DNA from: Gallionellaceae bacterium
GTDB taxonomy: Bacteria > Pseudomonadota > Gammaproteobacteria > Burkholderiales > Gallionellaceae
Length of the DNA: 6,855 nt
Assembly: GCA_021731185.1 (NCBI GenBank)
Contig: JAKFXW010000157.1
Coordinates: 1-6,855 of the forward strand
Reading direction: 5' to 3'
A program made the translations under genes and the position numbers. Positions within the stretch are counted from its first letter, which is position 1. Each line of letters starts with the position of its first letter. Below are positions 1 to 5,804 of the stretch, piece after piece. The notes beneath the pieces were generated by a model, which saw nothing but the letters and a program-made list of their open reading frames with translations, was not told the origin of the DNA and searched no databases.

Positions 1-156
1 AAGAAGGTAGTAGCAAAGAAACCAGCAGCCAAAAAAGCAGCCGCAAAGCCCGCCGCTAAAAAGGTCGTGGCAAAGAAACCAGCAGCCAAAAAAGCAGCCG
101 CAAAGCCTGCCGCTAAAAAGGTCGTAGCAAAGAAACCAGTAGCCAAAAAACCAGCT
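1..156 (+). repeat. 57-bp tandem coding repeat, about 2.7 units
   Basis: Units lie at 1-57, 58-114 and 115-156 (the last incomplete). Units 1 and 2 differ at four positions, mostly third codon positions. The period is 19 codons, so gain or loss of a unit keeps the frame and would change only the length of the basic tail. More units may lie to the left of the window. Confidence 0.85.
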
Positions 157-210
157 GTTAAAAAAGCGGTTGCAGCTCCAACGAAGGGTAAAGGCATACT
201 TGGCGCGTAA
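1..210 (+). CDS. Histone H1-like / AlgP-like Lys-Ala-Pro-rich protein, C-terminal part
   Basis: The reading frame is open from base 1 to TAA at 208-210 and gives the last 69 residues of a protein whose start lies outside the window. The sequence is almost only Lys, Ala, Val and Pro in motifs such as AAKKVVAKKPAAKK, and it ends in GKGILGA. Such low-complexity basic tails are typical of bacterial histone H1-like proteins and of AlgP/AlgR3-type proteins, which bind DNA non-specifically and help compact the nucleoid. The tail is built of 19-residue repeats (separate entry). No globular domain is visible, so the exact family cannot be fixed from this fragment; the same composition also occurs in basic tails of unrelated proteins. 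The DNA-binding role is inferred from composition only. Confidence 0.75.
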   Translation, partial: KKVVAKKPAAKKAAAKPAAKKVVAKKPAAKKAAAKPAAKKVVAKKPVAKKPAVKKAVAAPTKGKGILGA

Positions 211-256
211 TTTGGCTGTCACTCGCAGTTAATTTTTCTGGCGCGAGCGAAGCAAA

Positions 257-279
257 GCCTGTTTAGCAATTAAACAGGC
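257..279. terminator. Perfect 9-bp hairpin between convergent genes
   Basis: GCCTGTTTA and TAAACAGGC form a perfect 9-bp stem around the loop GCAAT. It lies 47 bp after the histone-like stop codon and between that gene and the end of the convergent minus-strand operon, where a bidirectional terminator would be expected. No run of T follows on the plus strand, and only TTTGC follows on the minus strand, so intrinsic termination is not assured. It could also be an end structure of the neighbouring mobile-element remnant. Confidence 0.35.
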
Positions 280-301
280 CGTAGGGTGGGTGGTGGTGTA
301 A

Positions 302-470
302 GCATGGCAGCAGGAATACGCGAATCAGATGGAAGCGACTAAAGATGTGCGGACTATATCGTGGGGCTTTACAATTGCCAGCGACGGCATTCCGCATTGG
401 GAAACTTGGCATCAATAACGTATGAAAATCAGTTTGCAGTAAAAAAATCTATCGATGCGCCCGAAATTTA
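302..470 (+). pseudogene. IS3-family transposase (OrfB) C-terminal remnant
   Basis: From 352 the plus strand reads DYIVGLYNCQRRHSALGNLA followed by SITYENQF, the signature of the C-terminal end of the IS3-family OrfB integrase-type transposase (aromatic-YN-x-x-R-x-HS-x-LG). The preceding part, EYANQMEATKDV, is read in another frame at 314-349. Where the family would have V-A-D, only two bases (CG, 350-351) separate GTG from GAC, so one base appears lost. The rest of the transposase, including the catalytic residues, is missing, and no terminal inverted repeats were found. The similarity fades near DAPEI (about 470), close to and slightly past the ligase stop at 449 on the other strand. This is a dead fragment, and the element's boundaries cannot be placed exactly. 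Confidence 0.6.
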
Positions 471-1570
471 CGTATCGCCGAATCGACCATTCCTTCGGTG
501 CCGCCTCTTTCAACATATTGTTTTCGGAGATAACTGGCATCGCTGCCTTCGTGTATGACCGTGTAGAGATGTTCCAGCGCTGCCAGACTTCCAAGTGCTT
601 CAGCGTGTGGCTCGATGTGGCGCAGCGTGGTAAGGATGTCTTCGCGCAACGACAGGGTTTCATGGGACTTAGGGTGTACCAATGTGCCGTCGAGTCCAAA
701 GCGACATGCCTGAAAGCGGTTGTAGTTGTAAACCAGATAGTCATCTTCGGTGGGTGGTGGTTCAGTCCGCGTCAGCAGATGTCGGCACAGCGTCTGTAGA
801 TAGCCGGCTAAGGCTGCCGCTCTTTCCATGGTCAGCGGCGTGTCGCAGACCCGCAGCTCTATAGTGCCGAATTCCGGTTTAGGCCGAATATCCCAGTAAA
901 AATCCTTCATGCTCTTGACGATGCCCGTGCCTTCCATCTTGGCAAAATACACACTCTCAAAATCTGCCCAGCGCAGCAGAAAAGGTGCGCGTCCACTGAG
1001 CGGAAAAGCGAATACCGAATTAAGCCGCGCCGAGTTGAACTGCGTATCTACTCCTTGAAAGTAAGGCGACGACGCAGACAACGCGATAAAGTGCGGCACA
1101 TAACGATTCAGGGAGTGCAGCAAAAAAAGCGCATCGTCGCCGGACGCGCAGCCCACGTGGATATGTTGACCAAAAACGGTGAATTGCTTGATGAGATAAC
1201 CGTAAAGGGCCGAGACTTCCTTAAATCGCGGCTTGGCAAATATTTTGCGTTCCGACCAGTGCTGGAAAGGATGCGTACCGCCGCCACAAACGCCGACATT
1301 CAGTGCGTCGCCCGCACGCACCAAAGTATCGCGGATATTTTGCAACTGATCCAATAATTCTGCGTGGTTCGTGTGTATATCGGTGTTGATCTCAATCATG
1401 CTTTCGGTAACTTCTGGCGTGACATTGCCGGGAAAGTTCGCCCGTCTCAGCAGATGTAGCATGTCAGAACTGGCATCGGTGAGATCAAAATTGCTGAGAT
1501 TGACCAGTTGAAGTTCCAGCTCAACGCCGAGCGTAAGTGGGTTAGATATCTTGAATGGTTCTAGCGGCAT
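449..1570 (-). CDS. ybdK: YbdK-type carboxylate-amine ligase (glutamate-cysteine ligase type 2 family)
   Basis: The 373-residue product matches in length and motifs the ATP-grasp-like GCS2 family, whose E. coli member YbdK has weak gamma-glutamylcysteine ligase activity (glutamate, cysteine and ATP to gamma-Glu-Cys). Visible family blocks are GVELEL at 15-20, the acidic/metal-binding TESMIEINTD at 55-64, GQHIHVG at 134-140, ASSPYFQG at 166-173, DIRPKPEFGTIELRVCD at 227-243 and NRFQACRFGLDG at 284-295. It should be cytosolic. The ATG is 2 nt after the antiporter TGA, so the two genes are almost certainly co-transcribed and translationally coupled; only a weak GGGAA precedes the start. The gene's last codons meet the IS3 transposase remnant on the other strand, so its extreme C-terminus may have been altered. 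Family membership is secure, but the true substrate of YbdK-like ligases is often unknown; a peptide or amine other than cysteine is possible. Confidence 0.93.
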   Translation of the reverse strand: MPLEPFKISNPLTLGVELELQLVNLSNFDLTDASSDMLHLLRRANFPGNVTPEVTESMIEINTDIHTNHAELLDQLQNIRDTLVRAGDALNVGVCGGGTHPFQHWSERKIFAKPRFKEVSALYGYLIKQFTVFGQHIHVGCASGDDALFLLHSLNRYVPHFIALSASSPYFQGVDTQFNSARLNSVFAFPLSGRAPFLLRWADFESVYFAKMEGTGIVKSMKDFYWDIRPKPEFGTIELRVCDTPLTMERAAALAGYLQTLCRHLLTRTEPPPTEDDYLVYNYNRFQACRFGLDGTLVHPKSHETLSLREDILTTLRHIEPHAEALGSLAALEHLYTVIHEGSDASYLRKQYVERGGTEGMVDSAIRKFRAHR

Positions 1571-1572
1571 GG

Positions 1573-2760
1573 TCAGGTTCCCGTAGTGTCTGGGACTTCT
1601 TTAGCCAAGACCAGCGCCCACTGCGTGGCGATGGGGCCAATTATTTCCAACATGAGTGTGATGGCAGCCAAAGCAGCCATTTGATCCATCAGGCCAATAC
1701 CCAAGTGGCGAGTTTGTTCCAGCAGTAGAATGACAAATGCCGATAAGGGAGTAAGTGCCATCCCCGTCAGCAGCCCTTTGCGCGATGTGATGCCGCTGAG
1801 GCGCGCAAAAGCGACGATGCACGCTGTCTTCACCGCGAAACGAACCACCATCAAAACTAAAGCAAGACCAGCACCAGCCATTACCATCGGCCATTCCAAC
1901 GTGGCGGCCATGAATACGAACAACAGCACGGTCAGCATATTTCCCAGCGCGCCAAAATTTTGCTGCGCCTGGCTAAGGGCAATTCGCCGGTGGCGCGCCA
2001 TCAATCCAAATGCCAATGCTGCCGGAACGGGCGAGAATTGAAGTGTATGGGTCAGCACGACCAGAATAATCACCGCGATGGCGAAAGCCACGGTGGCATC
2101 GTGTCCGCGATTGCCCAGCTTTTTCAGCAAACTGGGTACGGCTACACCAAAAATCCCGCCTATCATGGCGGACACCAACAACACGATCAGGCTGTTCCAA
2201 AGCGCGTGCAGAATATCGCCAGTGCTCTGAAACACCCACAGCCCGACGACAGCCTTGAAGGTAAATACAGCAAGCACACAATTGAAGGCGGACAGATGCA
2301 ATATCCGCTCGGTCACTTGTCCGGAACTGCGTTGCTCGTTCACGACGCGCAACACGCCCGCCGGAGACGTGGCCATGGCGAGCGACGACAGCAATAAAGA
2401 GGGGATGAGTGGCATATCAAACCACCGTGCAACAAGAAATACGGCGGCAAAAGTCGCGCTTGCCTCAACTAGGCTGGTAACGCCCAGCCACGGATTGGTT
2501 CGCAGCCAGCGCAGGTTAATGCGGCAGCCCAGTTCAAACAGGATCAGGCCGAAAGCAATATTCGCCAGCAGCATGATGGCTCCGCTGTCTACTGATGGTA
2601 AGAATCCGGATTGACCTGATGCCAGAAAAAAACCAACTATGCCATAGCTGCTGATGCGCGGAACGCGGATCAGGCGGTGAGCAAACTCGCCAACTATCCA
2701 CGCGAGTGCGAGGGCAAATGGCCAAGCGAGGTCGGGGGAGATAAGCAGAAAATCCTGCAT
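1573..2760 (-). CDS. Kef/CPA2-type cation:proton antiporter, membrane domain only
   Basis: The 395-residue protein is very hydrophobic throughout, with about a dozen predicted membrane segments, and belongs to the sodium/hydrogen exchanger (CPA) family of the inner membrane. Visible marks are GLILFELGCRI at 71-81, ATSPAGVLRVVNE at 130-142 (the TSPA loop typical of CPA exchangers) and a long TM-rich C-terminal half. Where many electrogenic or electroneutral exchangers carry an Asp-containing pair in this region (ND or DD), this protein has FNC at 159-161, so ion specificity cannot be inferred. No C-terminal KTN/TrkA-N nucleotide-binding domain follows, so the glutathione- and NADH-gating domain of KefB/KefC is lacking. 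The ATG at 2760 is the only upstream start in frame, since an in-frame stop lies three codons before it, and it has no good Shine-Dalgarno of its own. It is preceded at 2 nt by a small reading frame and followed at 2 nt by the ybdK-type gene. Confidence 0.92.
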   Translation of the reverse strand: MQDFLLISPDLAWPFALALAWIVGEFAHRLIRVPRISSYGIVGFFLASGQSGFLPSVDSGAIMLLANIAFGLILFELGCRINLRWLRTNPWLGVTSLVEASATFAAVFLVARWFDMPLIPSLLLSSLAMATSPAGVLRVVNEQRSSGQVTERILHLSAFNCVLAVFTFKAVVGLWVFQSTGDILHALWNSLIVLLVSAMIGGIFGVAVPSLLKKLGNRGHDATVAFAIAVIILVVLTHTLQFSPVPAALAFGLMARHRRIALSQAQQNFGALGNMLTVLLFVFMAATLEWPMVMAGAGLALVLMVVRFAVKTACIVAFARLSGITSRKGLLTGMALTPLSAFVILLLEQTRHLGIGLMDQMAALAAITLMLEIIGPIATQWALVLAKEVPDTTGT

Positions 2761-2762
2761 TT

Positions 2763-2822
2763 TTAGTTACGAACCCAGCCAGCAATCGTTCGGTTCAGGC
2801 TATAGGCAGGTTGTGTCAGCAT
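2763..2822 (-). CDS. Possible 19-residue leader peptide upstream of the antiporter
   Basis: An ATG at 2822-2820 opens a frame reading MLTQPAYSLNRTIAGWVRN and ends at TAA 2765-2763, exactly 2 nt (AA) before the antiporter ATG. The Shine-Dalgarno AGGAAA (2836-2831) stands 8 nt before this ATG, whereas the antiporter ATG has none. The spacing copies the 2-nt gap between antiporter and ligase, so ribosomes ending this peptide could reinitiate on the antiporter. There is no run of a regulatory codon and no recognised family. The frame differs from the antiporter's, so it is not an N-terminal extension unless a frameshift occurs. The layout is seen directly; that it is translated is inference. It may instead be chance. 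Confidence 0.42.
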   Translation of the reverse strand: MLTQPAYSLNRTIAGWVRN

Positions 2823-2830
2823 GGTAATTG

Positions 2831-2836
2831 TTTCCT
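2831..2836 (-). promoter_or_regulatory. Shine-Dalgarno AGGAAA of the small leader frame
   Basis: On the minus strand AGGAAA is followed by 8 nt and an ATG at 2822. It is the best ribosome-binding site upstream of the antiporter and would serve the 19-codon frame rather than the antiporter's own ATG. It supports entry of ribosomes at the leader. Confidence 0.45.
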
Positions 2837-3265
2837 GCAATGGTTCGAGGGTATGAATTTCACTATTATGCTAACACGAAGTAACTTGAACTTAACTTTC
2901 AATCTCAAAGAAATCACTATTACAAATTAAATCCACAAAGCAAAAACCCCCCAGTTTTCAACTGACTATGTCCTGCTTTTGCACCTGCTCTATTTGTCAA
3001 TCTCGCAGTTAAGCACGCTTATGCCATTGCACTATCAGTACGATGTTCGTACCGTACCTAGCCCGGATGTTCCATGAATTCGCGTGATGATTGCGCAGGA
3101 TTTTGGTTGGTGTAGCCAGCGTAGCGGGCGTGAAGTTTTGCGATGGAGTGTCGTAGCTATTCATACAACCGACTGAGCAAAATTTTTCATATCAACCATT
3201 ATGTGCGCAAGGAATGGCCAGCGATGCTCTGTCACTTCTGGATCGTGCCAAGCAAAAGATTGAGG

Positions 3266-3304
3266 GTGGGTAAGGTAAGGCTCCGGCGCTCGCCGGAAAC
3301 CCAC
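3266..3304. repeat. Nested hairpin: inner 7-bp GC-rich palindrome, outer 6-bp arms
   Basis: TCCGGCG (3282-3288) and CGCCGGA (3291-3297) are perfect inverted copies 2 nt apart; in RNA or single strand they would form a 6-bp stem with a 4-nt loop. Outer arms GTGGGT (3266-3271) and ACCCAC (3299-3304) are also perfectly complementary, separated from the inner stem by a 10-nt bulge on the left and 1 nt on the right. No T tract follows. It could be a terminator-like structure upstream of the trpF promoter, or a remnant of a small mobile repeat. Confidence 0.4.
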
Positions 3305-3320
3305 TAGAGGATGCGGTGGG

Positions 3321-3351
3321 GTGAGTGTATGCATTACAATGCTACATTCAC
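3321..3351. promoter_or_regulatory. 31-bp dyad 26 bp upstream of trpF, possible operator or hairpin
   Basis: Outer arms GTGAGTGTA (3321-3329) and TACATTCAC (3343-3351) match at 8 of 9 positions, the exception being a G/T pair. Inside, GCATT (3331-3335) and AATGC (3338-3342) are perfect, leaving one unpaired T at 3330. The centre contains TACAAT (3335-3340), which resembles a -10 box, although no matching -35 is seen. A symmetric site over a promoter would suit a repressor; as RNA it would be a long hairpin just before trpF. No U-run or leader peptide rich in Trp codons accompanies it, so classical trp attenuation is not supported. Confidence 0.42.
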
Positions 3352-3377
3352 TGGCAATCTAGGCCATACCAATTATT

Positions 3378-4025
3378 ATGACCCGAATCAAAATTTGTGG
3401 CATTACCCGCGTACAAGATGTGCAGCTAGTAGTTGAACGCGGCGCAGACGCGCTGGGCATGGTGTTTTATACACACAGCCCGCGTAATGTCAGCGTGCCG
3501 CAAGCGGCAAAATTGGTGGCCGCTACGCCGCCATTCATTACGACTGTCGGGCTGTTTGTGAATCCGTTTGCCGATGAAGTGCGCGATGTGCTGCGGCATG
3601 TGCCGTTGAGCGTGTTGCAATTTCATGGCGAAGAAGATGCGGAATTTTGCGCGCAATTTGGCCTGCCTTATTTGAAGGCGATTCGCGTCAAGCCGGGGAT
3701 AGATTTGCTACAATGCGCGTCGCTTTATCAGGGTTCAAAAATGTATCAGGGCGCGCAAGGATTATTGCTGGATACCTTTGTGGAAGGCACACATGGCGGC
3801 ACGGGACGATCATTTGATTGGAATTTAATCCCGCGCAATTTACCGCTTCCGGTGATTTTATCCGGCGGATTGAATGTTGATAATGTCGCGCAGGCCATCC
3901 AGCAAGTGCGTCCTTATGCCGTGGATATTTCCAGCGGCGTAGAAGAAGGCAAGGGCATTAAAGATGCCGCGAAAGTCGCCGCATTCATCAACGAGGTTAA
4001 ACGCATTGACTTACAACTTTCCTGA
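3378..4025 (+). CDS. trpF: Phosphoribosylanthranilate isomerase
   Basis: TrpF is a cytosolic (beta/alpha)8-barrel enzyme that converts N-(5'-phosphoribosyl)anthranilate to carboxyphenylamino-deoxyribulose phosphate in tryptophan synthesis. The 215-residue protein has the standard length of the stand-alone enzyme and the expected motifs: KICGIT at 5-10 with the catalytic Cys at 7, the GLFVN strand at 58-62, QFHGEE at 81-86, LLLDTF at 129-134 with the catalytic Asp at 132, the phosphate-binding GGTG (140-143), LSGGLN (161-166) and DISSGVE (183-189). The ATG at 3378 begins the family's MTRIKICG start; only a weak AGG (3361-3363) stands upstream. It overlaps the probable trpB start by 20 bp, so the two are co-transcribed and coupled, as usual in trpF-trpB-trpA clusters of betaproteobacteria. 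Confidence 0.97.
   Translation: MTRIKICGITRVQDVQLVVERGADALGMVFYTHSPRNVSVPQAAKLVAATPPFITTVGLFVNPFADEVRDVLRHVPLSVLQFHGEEDAEFCAQFGLPYLKAIRVKPGIDLLQCASLYQGSKMYQGAQGLLLDTFVEGTHGGTGRSFDWNLIPRNLPLPVILSGGLNVDNVAQAIQQVRPYAVDISSGVEEGKGIKDAAKVAAFINEVKRIDLQLS
3993..3996 (+). promoter_or_regulatory. Shine-Dalgarno GAGG that favours a TTG start for trpB
   Basis: GAGG lies inside the end of trpF, 9 nt before TTG at 4006. It supports that TTG over the in-frame ATG at 3964, which would add 14 residues not expected in TrpB. Confidence 0.55.
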
Positions 4026-5202
4026 CAACACCGGCCACTTCGGCCCCTATGGCGGCATTTATGTGGCCGAGACGTTAATGGGCGCGCTGGACGAGCTGCG
4101 CGCAGCTTACGAACTATGTGCTAATGATGCCGAATTCCAGGCAGAGTTGGCGTATGAATTAAAACATTATGTCGGGCGACCCAGCCCCATTTACCACGCC
4201 CGACATTTATCGCAACGCTTAGGCGGCGCGCAAATTTTTCTTAAGCGCGAAGACCTCAATCACACTGGCGCGCACAAAATTAATAACACAGTCGGACAGG
4301 CTTTACTCGCGCGTCGTATGGGTAAAAAGCGCGTCATAGCCGAAACAGGAGCGGGGCAACACGGTGTCGCCACTGCCACCGTGGCCGCGCGTTACGGCAT
4401 GGAGTGCGTGGTGTACATGGGCGCAGAAGACATGAAACGTCAGGCGACCAATGTCTATCGCATGAAGCTGCTGGGTGCGACCGTCGTGCCAGTGGAGAGC
4501 GGCTCTAAGACTTTGAAAGATGCGCTCAATGAAGCCATGCGCGATTGGGTCACCAATATAGAAAACACTTTTTACATCATCGGCACGGTGGCAGGTCCCC
4601 ATCCTTACCCCATGATGGTGCGTGATTTTAATGCCGTGGTCAGCCGCGAATGTGCGGTGCAAATGCCAGAACTAATCAAGCGCCAACCCGATGCAGTGAT
4701 TGCCTGCGTGGGGGGTGGCTCAAATGCAATGGGGGTTTTTTATGCGTATATCGACATGCCGGATGTACAACTCATCGGCGTGGAAGCTGCTGGACACGGC
4801 ATCGCCAACGGCCAACATGCCGCAGCGTTGTGTGCGGGCAGACCGGGCGTGCTGCATGGCAACCGCACCTATTTATTACAGGATGAAAATGGGCAAATTA
4901 TCGAAACCCATTCCATTTCTGCTGGGCTGGATTACCCTGGAGTCGGCCCCGAACACGCTTGGCTCAAAGACAGTGGCCGCGCCCAATATGTGGCGATAGA
5001 AGACGGCGAAGCGTTACAGGCATTTCATGATCTTTGTCATTTCGAAGGCATCATCCCAGCACTGGAATCCAGCCATGCGCTGGCTTACGCAGCCAAAATT
5101 GCACCGAGCATGAGCAAAGACAAAGTGCTGCTGGTGAATTTGTCGGGTCGTGGAGATAAAGACATGGCGACCGTGGCGAGAGTGGCGGGGATTAGTCTTT
5201 AG
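4006..5202 (+). CDS. trpB: Tryptophan synthase beta chain
   Basis: TrpB is the PLP-dependent beta subunit that joins indole and serine to make tryptophan, working in an alpha2-beta2 complex with TrpA. From TTG 4006 the protein is 398 residues (E. coli 397) and starts MTYNFPDNTGHFGPYGG, the family's normal N-terminus; the ATG at 3964 would add an unusual PRKSPHSSTRLNA stretch. Key features are HTGAHKINN with the PLP lysine at 91, AETGAGQHG with the catalytic Glu at 113, the PLP phosphate loop GGGSN at 236-240 and NLSGRGDKD with Ser at 380. All are intact, so the enzyme should be active. It overlaps trpF by 20 bp. Unusually, trpA does not follow; a toxin-antitoxin pair does, and the last ~100 bp of trpB recur in diverged form at 5803-5902. 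The start codon is the only uncertain part. Confidence 0.95.
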   Translation: MTYNFPDNTGHFGPYGGIYVAETLMGALDELRAAYELCANDAEFQAELAYELKHYVGRPSPIYHARHLSQRLGGAQIFLKREDLNHTGAHKINNTVGQALLARRMGKKRVIAETGAGQHGVATATVAARYGMECVVYMGAEDMKRQATNVYRMKLLGATVVPVESGSKTLKDALNEAMRDWVTNIENTFYIIGTVAGPHPYPMMVRDFNAVVSRECAVQMPELIKRQPDAVIACVGGGSNAMGVFYAYIDMPDVQLIGVEAAGHGIANGQHAAALCAGRPGVLHGNRTYLLQDENGQIIETHSISAGLDYPGVGPEHAWLKDSGRAQYVAIEDGEALQAFHDLCHFEGIIPALESSHALAYAAKIAPSMSKDKVLLVNLSGRGDKDMATVARVAGISL

Positions 5203-5275
5203 CAGAAAAGCACTTTTAATACGGGGCCTTCCATGAAACGCTAACAAAATTGCCCCCACGATGAATGCGGATGGA

Positions 5276-5283
5276 TATAAAAT
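5276..5283 (+). promoter_or_regulatory. Possible -10 element of the toxin-antitoxin module
   Basis: TATAAAAT lies 28 bp before the antitoxin ATG, in a locally AT-rich stretch. The best upstream -35 candidate, TTGCCC at 5250-5255, is about 20 bp away, longer than normal. The module might instead be read from the trp promoter, as no clear terminator follows trpB. Confidence 0.3.
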
Positions 5284-5311
5284 AGTGCTTGGTTATTTGA
5301 AGGAAATTATC

Positions 5312-5515
5312 ATGACACAACTACTTGAACAAGCAATCAACAAAGCCCATGCGCTTTCAAAGCATGAGCAAGATATTCTAGCTACTATTATTCTTGACGA
5401 AATAGCTTCGGAAAAAAATTGGTCAGCTACTTTTGCTAAATCTCAAGGTTTACTTTCCGCTCTTGCAGATGAGGCTATCGCCGAGCATGTCGCTGGTAAA
5501 ACCAAGCCGCTCTAG
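5312..5515 (+). CDS. Small antitoxin-like protein, partner of the RelE/ParE-type toxin
   Basis: The 67-residue product begins MTQLLEQAINKAHALSKHEQ and is largely helical and acidic (DILATIILDEIASEKNW). It resembles short antitoxins that precede RelE/ParE-superfamily toxins with a Leu/Glu-rich N-terminal helix; I recognise the pattern rather than a named family. The ATG at 5312 has a good Shine-Dalgarno, AAGGAA at 5300-5305, 6 nt upstream. An earlier in-frame ATG at 5261 would add 17 residues without such a site. The gene ends 6 nt before the toxin's GTG, the usual antitoxin-first order. Codon use is more AT-rich than trpB, which suggests acquisition. It is intact although its toxin is broken, as expected of an antitoxin that can be kept harmlessly. 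Such antitoxins normally bind the toxin and repress their own promoter; that is family knowledge, not shown here. Confidence 0.72.
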   Translation: MTQLLEQAINKAHALSKHEQDILATIILDEIASEKNWSATFAKSQGLLSALADEAIAEHVAGKTKPL

Positions 5516-5521
5516 CTACAA

Positions 5522-5804
5522 GTGGAGTCAAAAACGACGGCTAAATTTCGTGCGCTATTATCTGCTGCGCCTATCTGCTGCGCCGCAACCTGTTCAGTTC
5601 AAAGCCAAAGCTGCATATGCGCTATGGCTTGAAAATCCAGAACACCCTTCGCTCAGATATAAAAAAGTGCATCAAAGTCTCCCAATTTATTCTGTGCGAA
5701 TAGACCTTAATTGGCGCGCTGTAGGCACGTTACAAAAAAACACCCTAATTTGGTATTGGATTGGCTCACATCACGACTATGAAAAACTATTGTCTCAAAT
5801 ATAA
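5522..5804 (+). pseudogene. RelE/ParE-superfamily toxin, frameshifted by a 13-bp duplication
   Basis: The C-terminal part is a clear RelE/ParE-superfamily toxin: ENPEHPSLRYKKVH, then IYSVRIDLNWRAVG and IWYWIGSHHDYEKLL, ending at TAA 5802-5804. The N-terminal part, MESKTTAKFRALLSAAP, is read from GTG 5522 in a different frame. A perfect 13-bp tandem duplication (5559-5584) causes the shift. Without it the frame from GTG 5522 to 5804 is continuous and encodes 89 residues, the normal size. As it stands, translation from 5522 stops after 36 codons. The C-terminal frame is open further back, with possible starts at ATG 5433 (inside the antitoxin) or GTG 5550, so a toxin with a foreign N-terminus cannot be excluded. 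Members of this superfamily are mostly mRNA interferases or gyrase inhibitors. The stop codon coincides with the start of the trpB remnant. The duplication could in principle be lost by slippage, restoring the gene. Confidence 0.75.
5559..5584 (+). repeat. Perfect 13-bp tandem duplication inside the toxin gene
   Basis: TATCTGCTGCGCC occurs at 5559-5571 and again at 5572-5584 without a mismatch. Thirteen is not a multiple of three, so the second copy shifts the frame. Removing one copy joins LLSAAP to QPVQFKAK. The lack of any difference between copies indicates a recent event. Confidence 0.95.

Larger units (their letters stand above)
2823..3377. other. Gene-free, inverted-repeat-rich intergenic region
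   Basis: No convincing protein gene was found on either strand of this ~555-bp gap between divergent units, which must hold the promoters of both the antiporter operon (leftward) and trpF (rightward). It contains small dyads: CAGTT/AACTG (2952-2964), GTACGA/TCGTAC around TGT (3038-3052), a nested hairpin at 3266-3304 and a 31-bp dyad at 3321-3351. A CATAAT at 2870-2865 on the minus strand resembles a -10 box for the leftward operon but lacks a good -35. The stretch of about 3061-3240 has the look of a dispersed repeat or decayed mobile-element end, without a recognisable transposase; this is an impression only. Confidence 0.5.

Noticed and set aside
412..1357. Several open frames of 60-114 codons on both strands within the ligase gene
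   Set aside because: They lie in other frames of a strongly recognisable ligase gene and show no family resemblance, apart from the IS3 tail at the left edge, which is reported as a remnant.
1730..2614. Plus-strand frames of 103-145 codons opposite the antiporter
   Set aside because: Antisense shadows of a conserved membrane protein; no motifs or good ribosome sites.
2865..2893. CATAAT (minus strand) as promoter of the antiporter operon
   Set aside because: No acceptable -35 at 16-18 bp; mentioned only within the intergenic entry.
2941..2964. C6 run with AAAAC/GTTTT and CAGTT/AACTG dyads as a terminator
   Set aside because: Stems are only 5 bp and overlap each other, and no gene ends nearby.
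217..3012. Shared 11-mer CTCGCAGTTAA at 222-232 and 3002-3012, each preceded by TGTCA
   Set aside because: Too short to define ends of an element, the spacing after TGTCA differs (0 and 2 nt), and no surrounding similarity was seen.
3214..3273. Short frame MASDALSLLDRAKQKIEGG before trpF
   Set aside because: No ribosome-binding site at a proper distance, no family, and it ends inside the nested hairpin; probably chance.
3321..3377. Tryptophan attenuator
   Set aside because: No leader frame with repeated TGG codons and no terminator with a T run before trpF.
5206..5217. AAAAG-CA-CTTTT after trpB as a terminator
   Set aside because: The stem is AT-rich with a 2-nt loop and has no proper U tract; too weak to stop transcription.
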